From Acidobacteriaceae bacterium (GTDB lineage Bacteria; Acidobacteriota; Terriglobia; Bryobacterales; Bryobacteraceae), in contig JAFAYI010000036.1 of the NCBI GenBank assembly GCA_019240475.1, positions 248,001 to 312,000 of the forward strand: a stretch of 64,000 nucleotides of DNA. The letters run 5' to 3'. The position numbers and the translations under genes were made by a program. Position 1 is the first letter of the stretch, and the number at the start of each line of letters is the position of its first letter. The notes under the pieces are model-generated. The model saw only the letters and a program-made list of their open reading frames with translations, was not told the origin of the DNA and did no database searches. Below, piece after piece: positions 18,350 to 26,283 of the stretch.

Positions 18350-18691
18350 TCAGTAGCGCGGAACCGATGGGTCGATTTCTTGGCTCCATTGATCGATTCC
18401 GCCGGACACGCTAAAGCAGTTCTCGATTCCGCGTTCGCGGAGCCATGCCACCACATTCAGGCTACGGACTCCGTGATGGCAAAGGACCATGAGATCTTTC
18501 TCATCGCCGAGCGCCTCCAGCCGCTGAATTTCCCCTGGAATCGACTGCATGGGAATGAGCACGGCGCCATCGATGCGCGACAGCGCGAATTCTTCCGGTT
18601 CCCGGATATCGATCAGGATCGCCGCGTTTTCGGTAGACAACCGCGATTTCGCCTCGGCGGGAGTCACTTCCATTTTGTCGAGTATACGCAT
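18350..18691 (-). CDS. Single-domain rhodanese-like sulphurtransferase
   Basis: A 113-residue cytoplasmic rhodanese domain, moving sulphane sulphur through a persulphide on the active-site Cys. The domain begins TPAEAKSRL, has ILIDIREPEEFALSRIDGAVLIP, and the active loop is LCHHGVRS. The ATG at 18673 gives a start closer to the domain, while ATG at 18691 adds six residues. It ends 25 bp from the convergent eda gene. Its upstream side faces the large non-coding region at 18692-19036. Confidence 0.9.
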   Translation of the reverse strand: MRILDKMEVTPAEAKSRLSTENAAILIDIREPEEFALSRIDGAVLIPMQSIPGEIQRLEALGDEKDLMVLCHHGVRSLNVVAWLRERGIENCFSVSGGIDQWSQEIDPSVPRY

Positions 18692-18778
18692 TCGCCGCTT
18701 ATCTGGATTCTATGTCAATCATGTTATCCCTCTGATAAGAGTGGCTTAGTAGTACTAGGAAAATTGCCAACTCCGCTA

Positions 18779-18798
18779 CCTTACCGAATTTGGTAAGG
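18779..18798. promoter_or_regulatory. Palindromic element CCTTACC-GAATTT-GGTAAGG
   Basis: A perfect 7-bp inverted repeat with a 6-bp centre, in the non-coding region between the divergent rhodanese and cpATP-grasp-like genes. It has no following T-run, so a regulator binding site is more likely than a terminator. The centre and right arm (CGAATTTGG) resemble the right arm of the inverted repeat at 4501-4514, which may be chance. Confidence 0.5.
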
Positions 18799-18831
18799 CG
18801 TGCCATACTGGATCACTAAGAAAGAGGAGAC

Positions 18832-19032
18832 GCGCAGCCCGTTGGGCGGCCGCTGCCCCCGGGCGGAACAAGCGCAGCCCGGTTCTGTAGGGGTGATTCA
18901 GGAGGCGCATAGATCGCTGGCTGGTCGTTGTGCGCGATGGGGTGACCGCAAGGCCCGGTGGCGGTCGTTGTGCGCTTAAGGAAGCGCGTAGGTGACTCGG
19001 TGGGCGTTGTGCGAGTTGAGGAAGAAGGCGTA
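18832..19032. repeat. Imperfect 40-bp tandem repeats in the long non-coding region
   Basis: Between the rhodanese gene and the ATG at 19037 lies about 345 bp without a gene. Its second half has a 40-bp periodicity. GCGCAGCCCG occurs at 18832 and 18872; TCGTTGTGCGC at 18925 and 18965 with GCGTTGTGCG at 19004; TTAAGGAAGCGCGTAG at 18976 has variants at 18897 and 19016. GGTGAC and CGGTGG recur between them. One unit contains a perfect hairpin, GCGCTT-AAGG-AAGCGC (18972-18987). The period is not a multiple of three, so this is not a repeated peptide. It could be a structured leader RNA or a set of binding sites. I recognise no known riboswitch. Confidence 0.6.
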
Positions 19033-19036
19033 TTGC

Positions 19037-20395
19037 ATGGCGCAGCTAGGCGACGCGGTCGCCCGCTACCATAAGCTCCTGGAACAGGACTGTTATCGCG
19101 AGCTGGCCTGGGCCGACGAGCTACAGGAGCGAATGCGAGAGCGGCATCTTACGGATGCGGGACGCTTGCTATCTCCGGTTTTGCGCCCGCAATTCATCTC
19201 GCGCCGCCAATTCGATTCTCTCTCCCGCGCGGCCGAACATTTGATCGCGATCTTGGATCAGATCGAGGCATTGGCGCTGGCCTGTCCGCCGCTGCTCAAC
19301 CGCTTGCAGATGCTGCCCGCGGAGAAGATGTTGGCGTCGGCGCCACGCTGCTATTCCCGTCTGAACGTCACGTCTCGGATGGACGCCAATGTAGAGAACG
19401 GCTCGTTTTCTCTGAGCGGATTCGACGCTTCCAGACCGGCGGGTTTAGCGCATTGGGAGCCACTCGCCGATTTGTTCCTCGATTTGGCCATCGTTAAAGA
19501 GTTTAAGCGAGGACGTTACAAGCTTTCAAAGATCGGAGGCGCGAAACATCTGTTGGCGGCCACGCTTGCCGCATGGAGAGATTTCGGTGGACGTCATCAC
19601 CCCCGCATCGCGATCCTCGAAGCTGCGCAGTCGTTTGGCTCGAATGGAACAGAGGGCGGCTTGCTTGCAGACATCTTCAATCAGGCCGGCTGCCGTAGCC
19701 GGGTTGTCTCGCCCGACGAACTGGAGTACCGGAATGGCAAACTTTCAGCCGGGGACTTTCAGATAGACATCGTATTCCGCAGAGTTCTGACCCGTGAACT
19801 GCTGGTCCATTGCGACCTTTCGCACCCGTTTCTGCTCGCTTATCGAGACCGCGCCGTCTGCGTCGTCAACGATTTTCGCTCTGAATTAGCTCAGCGGCGC
19901 GTGCTGTTCGAGTTGCTGACGGACGATGCCGTTACCGCGCGTTTTCCGGCCGCCGACCGAAAGCTTATCCGCTCGTTCGTGCCCTGGACCAGGTTAATGG
20001 CTCAGCGCAAGACCAAGTATAAGGATCAACAAGTGGATCTGCCGGAGTTTGTTCTTCGCGGCAGAGAGCAGTTCGTCCTTCGTCCGAACGATCATGAATG
20101 CGATCAGCGCGCCTTCGTCGGCGCCGAGATGAGTCCACCCGCCTGGGATCGCGCCGTTCGGCTTGCCTTGCGCACGCCTTATGTGGTCCAAGAGCGTTTT
20201 TCGTCCGGTCCCGAAACATTCCCCATTTATCAATACGGGGAGTTGCAAATGAAACCGGTCGAAGTCTGGGTTCACCCTCACGTGTACAATGGCAAGGTGC
20301 AGGGTGTCTCCGCGGCTCTTCAAAGCCGATGTGGGGGCTGCTCTACGCCGCTCGCGCTTGCTCCGGTTCTTTTACTCGATAGTATCTCCCGCTAG
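19037..20395 (+). CDS. Unknown protein resembling circularly permuted ATP-grasp proteins
   Basis: A 452-residue soluble protein from the ATG at 19037 (the frame opens at 18992). I do not recognise a named family with confidence. The layout is like circularly permuted ATP-grasp enzymes: a helical N-terminus, a Rossmann-like segment (RIAILEAAQSFGSNGTEGG, VIFRRV-like IVFRRVLTRELL), then LIRSFVPWTR, FVLRPNDHECDQRAFVG and a final VVQERFSS ... MKPVEVWVHPHVYNGKVQG, which could be the ATP-binding and metal-binding strands. If so it would form amide bonds. No peptide or glutathionyl-spermidine gene is next to it. The tandem repeats end 5 bp before its start. Confidence 0.75.
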   Translation: MAQLGDAVARYHKLLEQDCYRELAWADELQERMRERHLTDAGRLLSPVLRPQFISRRQFDSLSRAAEHLIAILDQIEALALACPPLLNRLQMLPAEKMLASAPRCYSRLNVTSRMDANVENGSFSLSGFDASRPAGLAHWEPLADLFLDLAIVKEFKRGRYKLSKIGGAKHLLAATLAAWRDFGGRHHPRIAILEAAQSFGSNGTEGGLLADIFNQAGCRSRVVSPDELEYRNGKLSAGDFQIDIVFRRVLTRELLVHCDLSHPFLLAYRDRAVCVVNDFRSELAQRRVLFELLTDDAVTARFPAADRKLIRSFVPWTRLMAQRKTKYKDQQVDLPEFVLRGREQFVLRPNDHECDQRAFVGAEMSPPAWDRAVRLALRTPYVVQERFSSGPETFPIYQYGELQMKPVEVWVHPHVYNGKVQGVSAALQSRCGGCSTPLALAPVLLLDSISR

Positions 20396-20502
20396 AACCC
20401 CCAGTACTCGCAGCGATCCTCGCCAGACCCAGCCCTGAAACGGTTGTCGGCGTAGGACATACGGTTATACACTACTCTCTATAGGCTCTATCCACAGAAC
20501 TT

Positions 20503-20518
20503 CCACAAGATCTTGTGG
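20503..20518. promoter_or_regulatory. Perfect 16-bp palindrome upstream of nrdJ (candidate NrdR-type operator)
   Basis: CCACAAGATCTTGTGG is a perfect palindrome 20 bp upstream of the nrdJ -35 element. Its ACA(A)-N-(T)TGT arms resemble the NrdR box, which represses ribonucleotide reductase genes in many bacteria. A possible weaker partner, ACACTACTCTCTATAG, lies at 20469-20484, 34 bp away centre to centre, which is slightly off the usual spacing. CTATCCACA at 20488-20496 is one base from a DnaA box. No nrdR gene is in the window. Confidence 0.5.
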
Positions 20519-20537
20519 TTCAGTAGAGAACTTTCCT

Positions 20538-20566
20538 TTGACGAGACATCTAAAAGGGTGTATCTA
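20538..20566 (+). promoter_or_regulatory. Sigma-70-type promoter of nrdJ
   Basis: TTGACG (20538-20543), a 17-bp spacer and TATCTA (20561-20566) form a good housekeeping promoter. Transcription would start near 20573, about 50 nt before the nrdJ ATG. The palindrome at 20503-20518 lies just upstream. Confidence 0.6.
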
Positions 20567-20622
20567 GATTAATGTACCCTCTAGTTCAGTCCTCCCGAAA
20601 AGAAAGGCCTTTTTAAGCACCC

Positions 20623-23448
20623 ATGGGACAGCTCAGCGTCAATTTAGCCGTTAAGGTAAAGGAGTTGCATCGCTCCCTAAAGAAAGAGGAACGGACCGGC
20701 GTGTCGTTCCCGCGCTTTTTCACCGCCAAATGGGAGGAGGGCGCAACCGCTTACAACCAGGTGGCCTGGGAGTCTCGGACAGCCACGATCGGCAACGACC
20801 TCGGATCGGTGATCTTCGAACAGCGTGATGTGGAAGTGCCGGCCGATTGGTCGCAGACGGCGACCAATATCGTCGCCAGCAAGTACTTCCACGGCCGTCT
20901 GGGTTCGTCCGAGCGGGAAACGAGCGTCGCGCAGCTTGTGCATCGCGTCGTGGATACGATTGCCGATTGGGGTCTCGCGGGCAATTACTTCCAGAACCGT
21001 GAAGACGGCGAGAATTTCCGCCAGGAACTGGCGCATCTCATGCTCACGCAAAAGGCCTGCTTCAATTCCCCGGTGTGGTTCAACGTCGGCGTGCGGGAAT
21101 CGCGCGGCTATGGGTTCTATTTCGACGAGACGGAGCAGGTGGTTCGCAAGCTGCTACCCGGCGAAAATCATCCGCAATGTTCGGCGTGCTTCATCAATTC
21201 TGTCGGCGACACGCTTGAATCGATCTTGGATCTGGCCAAGACCGAGGGCATGCTGTTCAAGTGGGGCTCCGGCACGGGCACGAATCTATCGGCTATTCGC
21301 GAAGAAAATGCTCATCTATGGGGCGGCGGCCGGGCTTCGGGCCCGCTGAGCTTTATGAAAGGTTTTGACGCCTTCGCAGGCGTCATCAAGTCCGGTGGGA
21401 AAACACGCCGGGCCGCGAAGATGGTCATTCTCAATTCAGACCATCCGGATGTCGAGCAGTTCATCTGGTGTAAAGCGAAGGAAGAGAAGAAAGCGCACAC
21501 GCTGATCGACGCGGGCTACGATGCCTCGCTCGACGGAGATGCTTACAGCTCCATCTTTTTCCAGAATGCCAACAATTCGGTCCGCGCCACGGACGAGTTT
21601 ATGCAGGCCGTGGTGGACGATTCCGATTGGTGGACCCGCAGCGTCGTCAGCGGTCAGCGCGTGAAGCGCTACAAAGCTCGCGAGCTGATGCGGCAGATCG
21701 CCGAAGCGACTCACCAGTGCGGCGACCCCGGGATGCAATTCGATACCACGATCAATCGCTGGCACACGTCGAAGAAGACGGCGCGCATCAACGCCTCTAA
21801 TCCGTGCTCGGAGTATATGTTTCTCGACGATTCGGCCTGCAACCTGGCCTCGCTGAATCTGATGAAGTACGTGGGGCCGGACGGATGCTTCGACGCCGAA
21901 GCCTTCCGGCACGCGGTCGATACGGTGATTCTCGCCCAGGAGATCATTGTCGATAACGCCAGCTATCCGGGTGAGAAGATCGCGAAAAATTCGCATGACT
22001 TTCGGCCGCTCGGCCTCGGTTTCGCCAATCTCGGCGCGCTGTTGATGTCGCTTGGCATTCCCTACGACAGCGATCAAGGCCGCGACTTTGCGGGCGCGAT
22101 CACGGCTATTATGTGCGGGCAGGCTTATCTCACGAGCGCGCGCATCTCGGAAGCAGTGGGACCGTGCCCCGGTTACGAGGAGAACGAAGATACGTTCCTG
22201 GACGTGATCCGCATGCACTGGAACGCCGTGAATGGGATCGATAGCAAGCGCGTTCCCCCGGCGATGTTCAAGGCCGCGGAAGAATGCTGGCGGCAAGCAT
22301 ACGAACTGGGCGCTCGCACCGGTTATCGAAACGCGCAGACCACGGTTATCGCTCCCACCGGCACCATCGGTTTTATGATGGATTGCGACACCACCGGTAT
22401 CGAGCCCGATCTGGCTCTTGTCAAATATAAGAAACTGGTCGGCGGCGGCGTCATCAAGATCGTCAACAACACGGTTCCCCAAGCGCTGATCCGGCTTGGC
22501 TACTCGCCGGAGCAGACCGAGCAAATTGTCTCGCACATCGATGCCACCGGCACCATCGAAGGCGCTCCGGAGTTGGACGCACAGCATCTCGCCGTTTTCG
22601 ATTGCAGCTTTCGTCCGCAAAACGGCTCGCGGTTCATCCAGCATATGGGTCACATCGGCATGATGGCCGCGGTCCAACCTTTCATCTCCGGCGCTATTTC
22701 GAAAACCATCAACATGCCCGAAGAGTCCACGGTGGAAGACATCATGGACGCTTATATTGAAAGCTGGAAGGTTGGGCTCAAAGCTGTGGCTATTTATCGC
22801 GATGGGTCGAAGCGCGTTCAGCCTTTGAGTTCCGGGACCGGCAAAGGCGAGAAGAAGGCTACGCCCGGCCTGCCCGCTCCGCAGTCCCAGACGGTTGAAA
22901 AAATCGTCTACCGCCCGGTTCGCCGCAAGCTGCCGGATGAGCGCGCCTCGGTTACCCATAAGTTCTCGATCGGCGGCCACGAAGGATACATCACGGTCGG
23001 CCTTTATGAGGACGGCACGCCCGGCGAAGTGTTCATCAGCATGGCCAAGGAAGGTTCAACCATCTCCGGCCTCATGGACACGCTGGCGACTTCCATCAGC
23101 TACGGCTTGCAATACGGTGTGCCACTGAAATTTTTTGTGGATAAGTTTAGCCACGTGCGTTTCGAGCCCAGCGGCTGGACCGGCAACCCGCAAGTGCCCT
23201 ACGCCAAATCGATCATCGATTATATCTTCCGGTGGCTCGGGGCGCGCTTTCTCGGTATTACCGAGGCCGTGGAGGCCGGCGAAACTCTCAAACTCCGCCC
23301 TACGGAGATCGAGCCGCAACAGGCGCTACCGTTCGAACCCAACATGGCGGGCGACGCGCCGCTCTGTTCGGAGTGCGGCAGCATCATGACCCGCAATGGC
23401 TCTTGCTACAAGTGCGAGAACTGTGGCGGAACGAGCGGGTGTAGTTAG
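20623..23448 (+). CDS. nrdJ: Adenosylcobalamin-dependent ribonucleoside-diphosphate reductase (class II)
   Basis: Makes deoxyribonucleotides using adenosylcobalamin as radical source, so it works with or without oxygen. The 941-residue protein has the long NrdJ form: an N-terminal extension (residues 1-110), the catalytic ten-stranded barrel (FNSPVWFNVG, CSACFINSVGDTLES, GSGTGTNLSAIRE, NPCSEYMFLDDSACNLASLNL, PTGTIGFMMDCDTTGIEPD), and a C-terminal tail ending in a CSECG ... CYKCENCGG zinc-ribbon-like module plus CS. The catalytic N-x-C-x-E and paired Cys positions are visible. The ribosome site before the ATG is weak. It stands alone with its own promoter. No class I nrdAB is in the window. 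Confidence 0.97.
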   Translation: MGQLSVNLAVKVKELHRSLKKEERTGVSFPRFFTAKWEEGATAYNQVAWESRTATIGNDLGSVIFEQRDVEVPADWSQTATNIVASKYFHGRLGSSERETSVAQLVHRVVDTIADWGLAGNYFQNREDGENFRQELAHLMLTQKACFNSPVWFNVGVRESRGYGFYFDETEQVVRKLLPGENHPQCSACFINSVGDTLESILDLAKTEGMLFKWGSGTGTNLSAIREENAHLWGGGRASGPLSFMKGFDAFAGVIKSGGKTRRAAKMVILNSDHPDVEQFIWCKAKEEKKAHTLIDAGYDASLDGDAYSSIFFQNANNSVRATDEFMQAVVDDSDWWTRSVVSGQRVKRYKARELMRQIAEATHQCGDPGMQFDTTINRWHTSKKTARINASNPCSEYMFLDDSACNLASLNLMKYVGPDGCFDAEAFRHAVDTVILAQEIIVDNASYPGEKIAKNSHDFRPLGLGFANLGALLMSLGIPYDSDQGRDFAGAITAIMCGQAYLTSARISEAVGPCPGYEENEDTFLDVIRMHWNAVNGIDSKRVPPAMFKAAEECWRQAYELGARTGYRNAQTTVIAPTGTIGFMMDCDTTGIEPDLALVKYKKLVGGGVIKIVNNTVPQALIRLGYSPEQTEQIVSHIDATGTIEGAPELDAQHLAVFDCSFRPQNGSRFIQHMGHIGMMAAVQPFISGAISKTINMPEESTVEDIMDAYIESWKVGLKAVAIYRDGSKRVQPLSSGTGKGEKKATPGLPAPQSQTVEKIVYRPVRRKLPDERASVTHKFSIGGHEGYITVGLYEDGTPGEVFISMAKEGSTISGLMDTLATSISYGLQYGVPLKFFVDKFSHVRFEPSGWTGNPQVPYAKSIIDYIFRWLGARFLGITEAVEAGETLKLRPTEIEPQQALPFEPNMAGDAPLCSECGSIMTRNGSCYKCENCGGTSGCS

Positions 23449-23469
23449 GAATCCCCGAGTAATCGTGCA

Positions 23470-25248
23470 TTAAGCCGAACGAGCGCCGGAGGCTTGGCGC
23501 AGAAATGCGGCTGCGGCCTCGGCGCCCATGTATTTGGAAAGCAGCTTCGACGGCGTTTCGCGCAGGTCCACAACCAACAGTCCATCCAGCACATTCGAGA
23601 AGTTTCGGTCCACGCTGAAAGCGGCAATGCGTCCTCCCAATCGAAGGTACTGGCGAACCAGAACTGGAACGTCCGTGCCGTCTTCCATGTCGGCCAACAG
23701 AGTTGAAAGATCTTCAATCTCACGCAGGCAAGCCACCACCATTCGAATCTCGTTGTCGCGCGTTAGCCGGGACCGAAAAGGCCGCCTTGCAATAACTAAG
23801 CGCGCCAGGTCGGGCCGCAGCCGCCGCTGCCGAAGGTACTCCACCATAAGCTCGATAGCAGCTCGCGAGTAACTTGCGCTGATGCTAACCGGGCCGAAAA
23901 GAATGGGTGCATGCGGTCGGGCCGCAATCAATCGTCCGATCGCCTGCCATAGCAACATCAGGGGAGCGTAATCCTTCTGAAACTCGATGCGGATGAAAGT
24001 GCGGCCCAATTCGACAGCGGGTCCCAATGTTTCGAAAAATCCGGCGGCAAATCGAAAGAGACCCGATGTGTAGAGGCCTTGAATCCCGCGGCTGGGAAGA
24101 ACGTCTTCGGTCCAAGCTAATCGATAGCCGCCGGTAATACAGCCTTTTTGCTTGTGCCACAGCACAAGGTGCGTGTAATAGGGATCAAAGGAGTCGAGGT
24201 CGAGCCCTTTACCGGTTCCCTCACCCGCTGCGCGAAATGTAAGTTCTCGAAGGCGGCCGATTTCACGTAACAAGATTGGAATGTTCTTACCCTGTTCGGC
24301 AAGTACGATGTAGGTGTTGTTTTCTAATACCTTGCCTCCTGCTTTGGCGAGACGGTCAAGCTCTGCGGCGAGGCCTGAAGTTTCCCCCGGAATCGTGCTG
24401 GGTGTTCGCACCCGCGGTGCAGAAGATCGAACCGAGCCGCGTGTTGGTTTACGATGCCGCAGCATGTAAGTGCGGGCCCGAAGGTAGGCGATCGCATTCT
24501 CGGCGGAACCCTGTTTCTCGAACTCTGACGGAGTGATAGGGGCCCCAATATGCACTTCAATCGTTGATCCTTGCTTGTTCAGCAGTTCGCGTGGCAGGCG
24601 CGCGGTCCGCATGCGCGGATGTACCAAGCCGGCAAGCTGGAAGGCCACGCTGTTGGAGCCGGCAAAATAGATCGGGATCACGGTGGCGCGAGCATGCAGG
24701 GCGAATCGCGCAGCCAGGGGCGACCAAGGCGGGTCGCTGACGCCGCGCGACTCACGCCTCCAATGTGACACTTCGCCTGCCGGGAAAACCGCGATGCCGT
24801 GCCCGTCGTTCAACCATTCCCGCGCGCGCCTCACAGCCCGCAGGTTGACGCTGGAAGTTGCCGGCCTGAAGACATCGACCGGGATGCACCGTTCGTGTAT
24901 CTCAGCTGCCCGCGCCACGAGGGAGTTAGTAAGTATTTTCATATCCTGCCTTACGTCGAAGAGTAGTGCGTCGAGAACAAGCCCGTCCAGAATTCCGAAC
25001 GGATGGTTTGCGACCACTACAAGAGGTCCGCAAGAAGGAACCCGCTGGATCTCGCAGCCGTACGATCGGATATCGACGGCGAGCAGGCTCAGGATGGCGC
25101 GCGAGAGTGGCGCTTGAGAGTTATACCGTGCTCGGTCATGCAGGTCTCTGAGACGGTCCAGCTGTAACGCTGCACCCAGGATATGGCGAACCGGTTGTGG
25201 AACGGAATGGAACAGCTCTGAAAAAAGACCCGGAGAATGTGCCGACAC
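23470..25248 (-). CDS. Fused PlsC-type O-acyltransferase and GNAT-type N-acyltransferase (OlsF-like)
   Basis: A 592-residue fusion. The N-terminal half (about residues 60-260) is a lysophospholipid acyltransferase domain with ANHPFGILDG as the His-Asp motif and FPAGEVS as the substrate motif. The C-terminal half (about residues 300-560) is like the hemolysin/OlsB GNAT-type acyl-ACP N-acyltransferases (ITGGYRLAWTEDVLPSRG, ELGRTFIRIEFQKDYAPLMLLW, GPVSISASYS). The same two activities are separate as OlsB and OlsA in ornithine-lipid synthesis and joined in OlsF. The product is probably an amino-acid lipid of the membrane, and the amino acid cannot be told from sequence. It is transcribed alone, convergent with nrdJ. 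Confidence 0.85.
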   Translation of the reverse strand: MSAHSPGLFSELFHSVPQPVRHILGAALQLDRLRDLHDRARYNSQAPLSRAILSLLAVDIRSYGCEIQRVPSCGPLVVVANHPFGILDGLVLDALLFDVRQDMKILTNSLVARAAEIHERCIPVDVFRPATSSVNLRAVRRAREWLNDGHGIAVFPAGEVSHWRRESRGVSDPPWSPLAARFALHARATVIPIYFAGSNSVAFQLAGLVHPRMRTARLPRELLNKQGSTIEVHIGAPITPSEFEKQGSAENAIAYLRARTYMLRHRKPTRGSVRSSAPRVRTPSTIPGETSGLAAELDRLAKAGGKVLENNTYIVLAEQGKNIPILLREIGRLRELTFRAAGEGTGKGLDLDSFDPYYTHLVLWHKQKGCITGGYRLAWTEDVLPSRGIQGLYTSGLFRFAAGFFETLGPAVELGRTFIRIEFQKDYAPLMLLWQAIGRLIAARPHAPILFGPVSISASYSRAAIELMVEYLRQRRLRPDLARLVIARRPFRSRLTRDNEIRMVVACLREIEDLSTLLADMEDGTDVPVLVRQYLRLGGRIAAFSVDRNFSNVLDGLLVVDLRETPSKLLSKYMGAEAAAAFLRQASGARSA

Positions 25249-25314
25249 ATTCCTGTTTACATGTGTTAAGTCACAACCGCGTAAATGTGTGGTTTCGATT
25301 CTGCTCCAAGTCTA

Positions 25315-26283
25315 TTAGGGCTGGGCCGCCTCTCCTGGGCCGCGCCGCGAATGCCGCGGTTGAGTTGCCTGATTGAGCATCGACTCAAACTCAGCGCGCG
25401 GCATCTTAAGCATTTCAGGATGTGCATCGACCCATCTGGCGAAGGCTGCGTACTTTGGCGCAGTCCAACCCCCTTCAAATTGAGCGCCATTCTTGCCCTT
25501 CTGGTTCAACTCAAAATTGAAGGCATCCTTGAGATTCGTAAATTCCGCCGAACTGATAGCGCTTTCGGCTACTATCGCAGGGATGAAAAGGACCCCATCG
25601 GGCTTCGCCAAAACCACGTCGCCCGGCAGCACGACCGCGCGGCCAATACGTATGGGAGCGTTTATGGACGTAAGCTCCATTTGCGCCCATGCCGACGGAT
25701 CGTAGCCTCGATAGAAGCCGTTGAAATTCGGAATTTCCCGATTCTCTTCCTGGTCCCTAATGCCCGCATCGAAAACAAATCCGGTGTGAGTGTGCGCGGC
25801 GACGGCGTTCCCCAAATTGGAACCAATCAACGTTCCTTCGACGATCTTTCCAAAGCCGTCCGCGACATACACGTCCCCTAGCTGCAACTCGGCTATCGGC
25901 CAACTATTCGTGTCTCCGATGCGCGCCTCGTGCTTGCCTTCCGCGGCGATCGCCTTTGCCATGTCGGGCCGTAGCGGCATGTATTGCGCCGTCAGCGCCC
26001 GCCCGGCGAACGGTTTGTCCATGTGCAAAGCCTGCCAGTTGCCGTCAAACTGGTTTTCATAACCTTGTTCCCGCAAATAATCCCAGACATCTTCAATCGA
26101 AACGTCCAGCGCGCGCTTTAATAGATCGTCCGATACCTTCGGGCGTCCGTCCGGAAAGCGATCGCCCTTCCAATCCGGCGTATAGAACAGGATCTGCTCG
26201 TGCGTCGTCTTGACTTGAGACCAAGCCGCAGACCCTCCGGTCAGCCAGGAGAGGATCGCGATTCCAATGAAATGCCTCAACAT
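25315..26283 (-). CDS. Exported RraA/HMG-aldolase-like protein (first copy)
   Basis: A 322-residue protein with a Sec signal peptide (MLRHFIGIAILSWLTGGSAAWSQ) and a RraA-fold domain. RraA-fold enzymes include 4-hydroxy-4-methyl-2-oxoglutarate aldolases, which cleave hydroxy-keto acids using a divalent metal. The aldolase Arg-Asp pair is kept in FDAGIRDQEE, and GDVVLAKPDGVLFIPA is the usual C-terminal strand pair. About 80 extra residues precede the fold and a tail of about 60 follows it. The frame runs upstream to 26394, but ATG 26283 starts the signal peptide and overlaps the stop of the dehydratase gene by 7 nt. A role in cleaving the dehydratase product outside the cytoplasm is inferred. 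Confidence 0.85.
   Translation of the reverse strand: MLRHFIGIAILSWLTGGSAAWSQVKTTHEQILFYTPDWKGDRFPDGRPKVSDDLLKRALDVSIEDVWDYLREQGYENQFDGNWQALHMDKPFAGRALTAQYMPLRPDMAKAIAAEGKHEARIGDTNSWPIAELQLGDVYVADGFGKIVEGTLIGSNLGNAVAAHTHTGFVFDAGIRDQEENREIPNFNGFYRGYDPSAWAQMELTSINAPIRIGRAVVLPGDVVLAKPDGVLFIPAIVAESAISSAEFTNLKDAFNFELNQKGKNGAQFEGGWTAPKYAAFARWVDAHPEMLKMPRAEFESMLNQATQPRHSRRGPGEAAQP

Noticed and set aside
18832-19032. CRISPR array
   Set aside because: The units are imperfect, directly abutting and without constant repeats and unique spacers, and there are no cas genes.
21436-22980. Long minus-strand reading frame (514 codons) inside nrdJ
   Set aside because: It lies wholly within the strongly conserved nrdJ coding frame and its translation resembles no protein family; high GC produces such antisense frames.
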